Both the position numbers and the translations under genes were made by a program. A DNA stretch of 64,000 nt from Ascaris suum (taxonomy: Eukaryota > Nematoda > Chromadorea > Rhabditida > Ascarididae): contig CM024176.1 in assembly GCA_013433145.1 (NCBI GenBank), positions 11,332,520-11,396,519 of the forward strand. Direction: 5' to 3'. Positions 1-64,000 of the stretch are shown here, in pieces. The notes under the pieces were generated by a model, which worked only from the letters and a program-made list of their open reading frames with translations, had not been told where the DNA came from and ran no database searches. Every line of letters begins with the position of its first letter. Position 1 is the first letter of the stretch.

Positions 1-293
1 GTCTTTCAATGAAAAACACGATATCACCTCTCCTTTTAGCTTGTTATTTTGGTTTTTCTTTCATCCCTCTCCACTTCCCTAATGATTCCAATTCATCAGC
101 ATGATCAGGAGCGTAGAGTGCGCATTCAGTAGTAATGCAACTACTGATAGAAAGTAAATTACGCAAATAATTTATTCTAAAAGTTCTGGAAAGGTGGGTC
201 CGAGCCAAAACTGCATCTTAGATGTAGCACCGAGTGTTTCATAAGGTTTACTTTTCTGTCTTCCACCTCTTACCAAATCAGGGTAAACTTCAG

Positions 294-463
294 AACCAAC
301 CGATGAGCCGGCAGGACCGCCGCATTTTCTGCGGTGCCTTCGTGACATATGGAGTCCACTTGGAAAGGACGTGACATTTGAAGTTGAAGTGGGAGGATGT
401 CCTCTACCTGAATTAACGTGGTTCCATTTCGACGAGAAAGTCGTTGAAGATAAGAGTGTTCAA
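294..463 (+). CDS. ttn-1: Exon: N-terminal half of an Ig domain
   Basis: The exon opens after CTTCAG and ends before GTAAGT. It reads GPPHFLRCLRDIWSPLGKD and continues with EVEVGGCPLPELTWFHFDEK, the A-to-C strand pattern of an I-set Ig domain with the core Trp in LTWFH. An in-frame TAA upstream of 294 excludes the alternative acceptor at 281. It ends in phase 0 and joins 642-813. Confidence 0.8.
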
Positions 464-3400
464 GTAAGTTGTTCTATGCATGCATATAAAATGGATGTGC
501 AGTGTAATCTGCTCCACATGGATTGAAACAGAAACAGTCACGAATAAAGCATTTTCCACTAAGCTGAAAATGATAGTTGCATTGATTTTTGTTGCTGAAG
601 AGAGCTGATTTAGAGGTGAGTACCCGACTACTTCATTTCAGATCAGCTACACATCGCAGACGCGATGCGAGCTAAAAATATCGAATATCGGTCTTCGTCA
701 TTTGGGGACATACTCCGTTGAAGCATCGAACGTGCACGGCGTTCTGCGTACAACAGCCGCGTTGAACGTGGGCCAACGCCGAGAGGATAGTGTGCCACCG
801 GTGTTCCTTCAAGGTATCCGCTCTACTTTTTTTCATCCTTCCTTGCTTTTTCTATGTTTTCCGGAACTAGCACTTTTTTCGAAAATTATTCTTGGGACGA
901 TGTGCCATTTGTTGCATCATGCGCTTATAGACTTCCGTTTTTTATTTTACCATAGTCTAGATGTTCATGTCCCAAAACGGACATGTATCGTGATCGAGAA
1001 ACCATTGCTGCGCATGTCGTGAATAGACATTAACGTTTAGATCAACGGTGAAATAATCCCGCCATTAGTGGAGTACTGGTTAAGAATATAATTGGCAAGT
1101 GTTGGTAATGTTGGTCAAGATACGAGTAATCCTGCATCGGATGGGCACAGCAACATCTCCAAGACCATAAATATGACGTTGCCTTTGATTGATAGCCTTG
1201 AAGCTTAGAGCTAGCGCTGTTTCCTTTTAAAACTTTCATGTCGATTGCCTAATACTGCGTAAGAATCTGAGTTCACTCATCGGAGTCTCTTCCTTTTATT
1301 CAGTGTGCTTCTTATGAGGCGTTTCAAGGTCTTTGAAGCACTGATGTTATTAGGACAATCGAAAACGTTTTAGATTTCGAGGAGCGTGCCATAACAATTG
1401 AAATGCCGAGCCGTCTAATGATGGAGGAAACGGGTTTGGTGCTGACCAAGATGGAGACTGTAAGACTTCCTTGATGCTTCTTTGTTTGGCTTCTGATACA
1501 GTTTATGTTGGCGGGATTCCCCTCATCAAGTTTTGCTCCCAAAGAATTTTTCCTTCAATGCCGATTCCCAAAAACTCATGTTTGCAAGACCTCGGGTGGA
1601 ATTTTTAATTGCTCTTGAAAGCGTCATCTGTTGCTTTTTAATCTATCGAAAATGCTATAATACTTGCAGTTATGACCGATCGCTTAACTTTGGCCACTGT
1701 TCTCGCGCCACTTTCAACGATATTTTATAGCTGATGCGTGTTGTCTTTGATGGCCGTCGCTGATTCTCCTTTATTTCGGATAGCTTTATTCCGCTTTTGA
1801 AGTGCTTCATTCTTGGTGCCGTCAATGAAATGACGCAGATGAAAGTGATCGAAGGAGAGTCAGAAATTGTATTTGAGATCGACAGTTCTCATGGAAATTA
1901 ATCTATAGTGGTATGTGAAAAATAGGTGGTCGCATAAAATCTTAGTTTCTGCTGCATTCAGGTCTTTGAGTCCATTAAACATGAATGATGTTTCATCCCC
2001 ATTAAACACAAAATATGTTTCATTCAGGTTGAGACCCAGAGGCACCGACTTAAAGCAGAAGGCAAAAGGAAAGGCGCTGCTCCAAAATTTGTTCAAGGTT
2101 TACATGATCTCGAACTACGTGAGGGCGATTCGGCCGCGCTGGCTGGAAAACTTGCCCAAAGTAAGCTTGTATCGCATTTTGTCGAGCTCGCCGAAGCCTC
2201 TATTATATACTATGGAAGTAAGTAATCCAAGGCAGAATTCAATAACAAAAATGTAATGGAGCACCGGGAGTTGTTGTTTCCACTACCTTGGAATCCGCAT
2301 GGTTGAAGGTCTCGTCTCCTTTTTCTTCGGTATAGGGTGGGGCGGTTACTCTTAGTCATAGAGTTGGCGATTAACGAAGCTATTCTAAAGTTGATGGAAT
2401 CGTTGTAGCGGAGCAATCAATGTGCTTGATTTCTCAACAATAGGTGCAAGGTCTTAGTGGCTTTTTATTTAGTACGTTGCTTTTGATATGTTGCCACATT
2501 TCGCTTATCATTCTTTCGGTCTTCGGAATGTCGCATAACCAATAGACTGCTTTTCTTTATTGAGATCAGTGGTCACTTTCTCGTGAAATTACCGACGCTA
2601 AAATATTTAGACACATCGTCTTCATATTTTCTATACTAGCATGATCGCAGTGACGCCATCTTATTATCGATCATTTTTTGCTGCCGTTTATTTTAATGAT
2701 TTTTGTGCGATTATTTCAAACGAAGATAATGAAATGAGAATCTTGGGGGATGAGTAACGACGAGTTCCCAAACACTCGGAAATCAATGCTAGCGGTTTGA
2801 TAGCGTTTACTCAAACAGCCATTAGTTACGAGTCTTCCGAAACTAATCCATGTGTGGACCTATTCAACGCTTCTTGCAATTTTTACGATATCACCTTTCA
2901 TTGTTTCATGTTAGTGGAAATGCTGAAATGACGTTTCTAATTTGCCAGAGAGACACCATCGGATTCACGGTAGACTGAGCGACGCAAGAGGACTGAAAGA
3001 ATCCATCAAACTTGCCGAAGGAATTGATGAGCAAGCACCGGAAACATCAAAACAATCTGTTGAAGTAACGAGTAAGCAAACTTATTTTTGAACTACTTTC
3101 GCTTTTATTCACTTTTTCTTATGATATCTGGCTTAATTGTTCCGTGTAACAAATGAGACGGCCTTCGAGCTTCAGGCGGGGATACATAAATGATTGTGTG
3201 ATTGTTTATTGCATACTGATTAGACATTTTGAAAGTAAACTGTAAGGAGTGGTTTATAATTATCTCACAAATAGGAAATATTGCGAAAGTGTTTGCGATA
3301 AATTATTTTGTCAATTATTTCGAGGCATTTGAGGCATTGCATTGATAGTGTGGAATAAATTATTTCGAGCTTTCAAAGATATCATTGCAACTAATTTGCA

Positions 3401-6400
3401 GTGTTGATTGTTGTGTTCTGGTAATTGGGTGCTGCGAAAATTTGTGCAGAATTGCATTTCTCAACAAGAGATTTTGAATTTATGAGAAGGATGGATAGAA
3501 GTTTTTAAGGATAGATAGAAGCAACTATAGTTCCAAAAACGTGGCAACATTGGGCAAACGGAATTTTGTTGCAACCGTACTGCGCATTATTCTAGTTCGA
3601 CCACGTACTTGTACCGAGGCAAACAAAATCAGTTTGTATGGGATCTGGTGCAGTTTAGAGGTATTTTTCCTCTGAGATAAGAAGTGCATTTTTGAGATTT
3701 TCCTTTGCAAATAGAGTGGGAAAAATTGCCACAAGTGTTCTATTTCAGCATTGGAAGAAATTCGAGCTGCAATCGCGTCTCGTAATAAGAAGGCATGTCG
3801 GCCGAAGTTCATGGTGAAACCAAAAGCGAAGAAATCAATCGAAGAATTTAAATCGCTTCGGCTAAAAACTGCGATTTCGGCGAATCCAACACCTATTGTG
3901 CATTGGGATAAATCGGGCGTCATCCTCGAGACAGGAAACAAATATTCGATCTACAACGACGGAGACTTTTACTATCTTGAGGTATGTGATAGCGTTTCTA
4001 TTTTTCACTGATATCAAATTACCAGAATATTTCCAGCCTCGAGGTTGCTGATTTAGAATGTTTATGTTAGTGTTTCCATGAAATGATTGCTGATTCCGCT
4101 CGTGGTAAATCAGAGTTGCTGGTGAAGGGCAAAAATGGAAAAGAGATCGTGGATAGATAAGCCCAAGTGGGGATATTTATGTTTTGCTGGTGCTTATTAA
4201 AGTCGACCCTCGTCTTCTAATGTGCTTCCTCGCCAGTGATGTTTTGCCCCCGCCCCCTCCCCCCCCCCACTACCTTTTAAGGAAATAAAGGGAACGTTTC
4301 TAGGGTGTAGCATTATGTCAGCAAGTCAAGAGTTTTATCAGAGGAGGGGGCGGTTATTGCTTTGCGAATGACCTTCCATTTTTGGGTGAACAACTCGAGC
4401 TCGAACGCCAAAGGCATCTGAAACTTCGCCGCAGCTTGTAATATTTCGAATGGAATCCTCACATTCACTTATTCTGTTCAATTTAGGTGGTTTTATACGG
4501 CTGTGTTGATCTATTATTTAAGAAATTCAGTTTTTTTGCCTGGAATCAGCAAAATATAACCCGGCTGATTGACCCGTAAGGTCGTGCCCATCGCAGTCGG
4601 TAATTAGTATAATAATAAATATAACCAGAGATGTGTTGTGTTCAGTAAACTAAAGACGTTACGGTTTAATGGAGTGGGTCAAATATTATGTTCTCTCTTA
4701 TAGTCGTAGTCAAGGGGTATTGATGGCATAAGAAGTCGATTATTATATTTGCGAGTGTTCGCACTCAGAAAAAGGTTTCAGCTTTCCAAGCCTGGCGTAT
4801 TAGTTCTGTACTGAAAGCTGCTATCAGTGGTTTGTTGAGGACATAATATAACTCTATTGAAAGTAGGGAAGCACGAAGGAGCGATGACATACTTGTTCGT
4901 TGCCTTCATTTTCAGTAAGTTGGAACTGTTGTAGTTGACATCGCTTGAGTCATTTATTTCCTTTATGGCAGTATGTTTGAATTTCTCGTTGTTAACACTT
5001 CAGCGGGTATCATAGACGTGCTCTAAAATTTCCAGTCATCTTTGAGCTCAGAGATGCCATCATTCAATAATTCTGAATTTGCACTCACTAATACCGGCTC
5101 AATCGATTTATTTAGGTGCATCATGTTTCGAAATTCGATGAAGGCTTCTACAATTGCACAGCATCAAATGACGAAGGCATTGCGACGTGCACCTCCGAGG
5201 TTGATGTAGCACCTGCAGGAGAAGGTAGAAGGCGATCAAGAAAAGTGCCGAAAGCACCAACGTTCATCGAAGTGTTACCTGGGAGGATTAAGGTAAAATC
5301 GTTTAGAATCCTATATTATTGTTGAGTGCCAATCACTGGCTCCTTTTTCTTTCTTTAGAACCGAAAAGTTTTGGATCGTGTAAACATGGAAAGCCGTATC
5401 CAAACCGGATTAATTCACTAGCAAAATTAACTGTTGTATTATTTGATAAGTCAGAATTTATTAGTCATACGCGTCAGAATATCATATCTCCTCCTTTCTC
5501 CTCAAGAATTTTTCTCGCCAGCTAGCTTGATTCGCCTAAGCTTAATATCTTTCAGTCATCAATTGCTACTATTAAGCATTTTCAATTGATTTCTCATTTA
5601 GTCCATTACTTCATTAGTAGCTGCTATTTCATTTCGGATAGCGAAGTTTTGCGCTTAATTTGCGCTTTAGGTTACTTGAAGCCTTCTGATGCTGAGATAT
5701 TAAAACGTAAGAGCGAAATGCAGCGGCCGCTTCTACATCGCATCCTCCAGCGTTGCGTTATGCCTGTGAGATTGTTTTGCTGTATTTCCATATCTTTCAG
5801 TTCTTAAACATAAACCACCAACTTGATGGATATTCCAACTTGCGCTTTTTCGTGCAAGCTTCGTTTGTTGGAGATAGAATGGTCGGAAGGGGGAATACTG
5901 GTTTGCACATAGAAACTGTGTTCTGCCACGACTTTTCACTATTTTTCCACAATTTTATAGCGCAATGCTAGGAGCATACTCATTGGCTATTGAGGTAGTG
6001 ATATGTGACGAGCGACCGAGTTTCAGGGCGTGCTAGGTGAGGCGTTAAGCGTCGAGTGCAGCGTATCGGCCAGTCCGGCACCATCGATTCGATGGTATCG
6101 TAACGGCGCCGTTCTGATTCCTCAACACGATCGTTATACGATGTTGTACGATGGGGAAAGCTCAACACTCAAGTTTGCATGCCTAACGGTTGCTGATGCC
6201 GGAAAATATACATGCGTCGCCGAAAATCAACTTGGCGAAACGAAAACATCGGTTCGCTTTTCCATTATAAGCACCATGAATTCATCTCGGCTAGGTCAAC
6301 ACTTTTAGAAGATGTGATTTTATCGAATTAGCGACGTTCTCTTCTGACGAGGCGTTCACCTGAGAGAATAAAAAAGGTGGGCAGCCTAACAATTGACTTC

Positions 6401-7035
6401 CTCTGTTGCGATATAATGAACTTCTAAAAATTTCAGATGCAATTGGACGTTGATTCAAGTGCAGCAACAACACCGGTTGAAGGAGGCCCACCAATATTCG
6501 CGTCGAAAAAATTAAACATACAATCAAGGCGACGGTTGGGGATCAAATCGTTTTGCTAGCTGAAATTGTTGAAGGTCAGCTCATTTCTCTTCTCACACGC
6601 AAAACCTCTTAAAATTGCTGCTATTATCGTCGAAGAAGCTCCCTCTGTAAGCAGTGATTTTGGCAAGGAAACGTGCCTTGAATTGCACACATTGAGTGCC
6701 TTATCAGACACATTCCCCTCCTCTTTGAGAGTGATATGAACTTGCAGACTATTAAGCGCCAACAGACATTCCTTCCTTACCTGCAGCATCAAAGATGTTC
6801 ACGATGTGCCGCACAATAGGAGCCCAATAAAAGGCTATTGCAGTGTTCGGAGCCAAAAACGATCACATGGCTGCGAAATAAGGTTGAAAATGCTTATTCA
6901 AGCGTTTCAAATTTGCACGCGACGGTGGGGAACGTCTCGTTGACTATTGCCGAGGCCCTTCCCTGAAGACGCGGGCATTACGTCTGTAGTGGCGACAAAT
7001 TCGTTACGGTGCCGCCGAGTGTGCTATGCGAGTAN
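294..7035 (+). CDS. ttn-1: Titin-family muscle protein, Ig-domain region (plus-strand part, incomplete)
   Basis: This is a multi-exon coding region made of immunoglobulin I-set domains joined by short basic linkers, with no start or stop codon in the window. Exons I can place are 294-463, 642-813, 1374-1459, 2028-2160, 2949-3071, 3749-3981, 5116-5292, 6027-6294, 6437-6574 and 6844-7035. Most neighbouring exons agree in phase. Such Ig chains in nematode titin, twitchin and UNC-89 lie in the sarcomere and bind thick-filament or M-line partners. The sequence resembles what I recall of the Ig chain C-terminal to the TTN-1 kinase, but UNC-89 (obscurin) is a real alternative. The region ends in the N gap at 7,036 with damaged reading frames. 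It points the opposite way to the kinase part of the same family on the other side of the gap. Confidence 0.75.
642..813 (+). CDS. ttn-1: Exon: C-terminal half of the same Ig domain and start of the next
   Basis: The exon follows ATTTCAG. It carries the D-to-G strands, with the motif LGTYSVEASNVHG in place of the usual DxGxYxCxAxNxxG, so the F-strand Cys is absent (Ser). After a short linker it starts the next domain with VPPVFLQ. It ends in phase 1 before GTATCC. Confidence 0.8.
1374..1459 (+). CDS. ttn-1: Probable exon: Ig-domain A/B strands
   Basis: The exon lies between GTTTTAG and GTAAGA and fits the phase 1 end of 642-813 exactly, giving VPPVFLQ followed by DFEERAITIEMPSRL and EETGLVLTKMET. 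It resembles the start of an Ig domain but has no diagnostic Cys or Trp. It is supported mainly by phase and splice sites. The following strands are not clearly found. Confidence 0.55.
1839..1902 (+). pseudogene. Possible Ig-domain middle exon, end unclear
   Basis: After GACGCAG the sequence reads MKVIEGESEIVFEIDSSHGN and then meets TAA. The pattern looks like the D and E strands of an Ig domain. A good donor (GTATGT) occurs just after the stop, at about 1,911. The true exon may therefore be interrupted by a mutation or sequence error, or this may be chance. Confidence 0.3.
2028..2160 (+). CDS. ttn-1: Exon: basic linker and start of an Ig domain
   Basis: The exon follows CATTCAG and precedes GTAAGC. 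A basic linker (RHRLKAEGKRKG) leads into APKFVQGLHDLELREGDSAA, a typical A/B strand opening for an I-set domain. It ends in phase 1 and joins 2949-3071 by a Lys codon. Confidence 0.8.
2949..3071 (+). CDS. ttn-1: Exon: inter-domain linker
   Basis: The exon follows TTGCCAG and precedes GTAAGC. It reads KRHHRIHGRLSDARG and then LKESIKLAEG, a charged linker without an Ig fold of its own. Phase 1 at both ends fits its neighbours. Confidence 0.75.
3749..3981 (+). CDS. ttn-1: Exon: linker plus most of an Ig domain
   Basis: The exon follows TATTTCAG and precedes GTATGT. It begins TLEEIRAAIASRNKKACRPK, then KFMVKPKAKK, then the Ig core with HWDKSGVILETGNKYSIYND and YYLE. It ends in phase 0 and continues in 5116-5292 to complete the domain. 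Confidence 0.88.
3982..5115. other. Intron
   Basis: This is an AT-rich intron of about 1.1 kb between two Ig exons that join in phase 0. It includes a C-rich tract at about 4,247-4,269 (CCCCCGCCCC followed by a run of C). Nothing else is recognised. Confidence 0.7.
5116..5292 (+). CDS. ttn-1: Exon: end of an Ig domain and linker to the next
   Basis: The exon follows TTTATTTAG. It contains the F-strand signature DEGFYNCTASNDEG, then CTSEVDVAP, a basic linker (GRRRSRKVPK) and the start of a new Ig domain (APTFIEVLPGRIK). It ends in phase 0 before GTAAAA and joins 6027-6294. Confidence 0.88.
6027..6294 (+). CDS. ttn-1: Exon: nearly complete Ig domain
   Basis: The exon follows GTTTCAG. One exon holds the B-strand Cys (SVECSVSASPAPS), the core Trp (IRWYRNG) and the F-strand signature (DAGKYTCVAENQLGE). 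It completes the domain begun at the end of 5116-5292. The 3' end uses CTAG then GTCAAC, giving phase 1, which does not suit the best acceptor of the next exon. That junction is uncertain. Confidence 0.9.
6437..6574 (+). CDS. ttn-1: Exon with frameshift: start of another Ig domain
   Basis: After TTTCAG one frame reads MQLDVDSSAATTPVEGG and PPIFA. A second frame, displaced by one missing base near 6,500, reads RVEKIKHTIKATVGDQIVL and LLAEIVEG. Together they form a normal Ig opening. The shift is either a sequencing error near the contig end or a real lesion. The next in-frame acceptor (GTGCAG, exon from 6465) would fit the phase of the preceding exon better. Confidence 0.6.
6844..7035 (+). CDS. 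ttn-1: Truncated, frameshifted Ig exon ending at the assembly gap
   Basis: The exon reads CSEPKTITWLRNKVENAYSS and then NVSLTIAEALP, the C-to-E strands of an Ig domain. From about 6,966 the frame breaks repeatedly. Pieces of EDAG, HYVC, VATNSL and AAECAMRV appear in different frames, all of which belong to a normal F/G-strand ending. Several indels within about 90 bases just before the Ns indicate low-quality consensus sequence. Confidence 0.6.
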
Positions 7036-7045
7036 NNNNNNNNNC
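7036..7045. other. Assembly gap (10 N)
   Basis: Ten Ns interrupt the sequence. Ig-domain coding sequence runs into the gap from the left on the plus strand and from the right on the minus strand, and is damaged on both sides. The run is therefore a scaffold join of unknown true length. Confidence 0.97.
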
Positions 7046-63860
<56,815 letters not shown>

Positions 63861-64000
63861 CTGAAAATCTCAAATATAAATATGTGTAAATTCCGAACAC
63901 CTAGCCAAGATGACGATGATAATATACTAAGGGGGTGCAAGCTGTCCCTAGTTCCCTTTTCACAAAGAAGATATTAGTGGTAATAGTGCCAGCGCTAGTA

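Larger units (their letters stand above)
814..2027. other. Introns and weakly coding sequence
   Basis: Apart from the probable exon at 1374-1459 and the doubtful one at 1839-1902 I see no coding sequence. At least one Ig-domain half should be encoded here, because the domain begun at 642-813 is not completed by exons I can place. Confidence 0.4.

Noticed and set aside
3525..3941. Minus-strand open frame of 138 residues overlapping an Ig exon
   Set aside because: It is the antisense shadow of the coding exon at 3,749-3,981.

Overview
The window comes from a nematode nuclear genome. The evidence is short coding exons split by long AT-rich introns, the nematode 3' splice signal TTTCAG or TTTAG at almost every exon, and close similarity to Caenorhabditis muscle and channel proteins. 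The long introns and level of divergence suggest a parasitic clade V (strongylid-like) worm, but the species cannot be fixed from the sequence. Exons were assembled by hand from splice sites and reading-frame phase; family names rest on motifs and recollection, not on a database search.

Two genes account for nearly all convincing coding sequence. The first is a giant titin/twitchin-family muscle gene, best called a ttn-1 orthologue. On the minus strand, from 63,860 down to 7,046, it encodes FN3, FN3, Ig, part of a second Ig, then an Ig, an FN3, a linker, a protein kinase, a basic regulatory tail and another Ig. On the plus strand, from 294 to 7,035, a separate series of Ig-domain exons belongs to a gene of the same family, probably the more C-terminal part of the same gene. 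The two parts point at each other across a run of ten Ns at 7,036-7,045. Coding quality falls on both sides of the Ns, so an assembly misjoin (a flipped contig) is the simplest explanation.

The second gene is a complete voltage-gated potassium channel on the plus strand at 55,145-59,672, with eight exons whose phases all agree and 501 predicted residues. It has a zinc-type T1 domain, S1-S6, the TVGYGD filter and an unusual PIT in S6. It resembles C. elegans EXP-2. As I recall, exp-2 lies beside ttn-1 in C. elegans, which supports both names. Here it sits antisense inside a very large ttn-1 intron.

Layout: 0.3-7.0 kb plus-strand Ig exons; 7.04 kb gap; 7.05-11.5 kb minus-strand Ig, tail and end of the kinase; 12.0-17.2 kb rest of the kinase; 18.3-26.5 kb linker, FN3 and Ig exons; 26.5-55.1 kb largely non-coding intron with simple repeats and a few weak exon candidates; 55.1-59.7 kb exp-2-like channel; 60.9-63.9 kb Ig and FN3 exons. 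Both genes are expected in muscle: the titin-like protein in the sarcomere, the channel in the muscle membrane. I found no RNA gene, CRISPR array, operon or new system that I can support.
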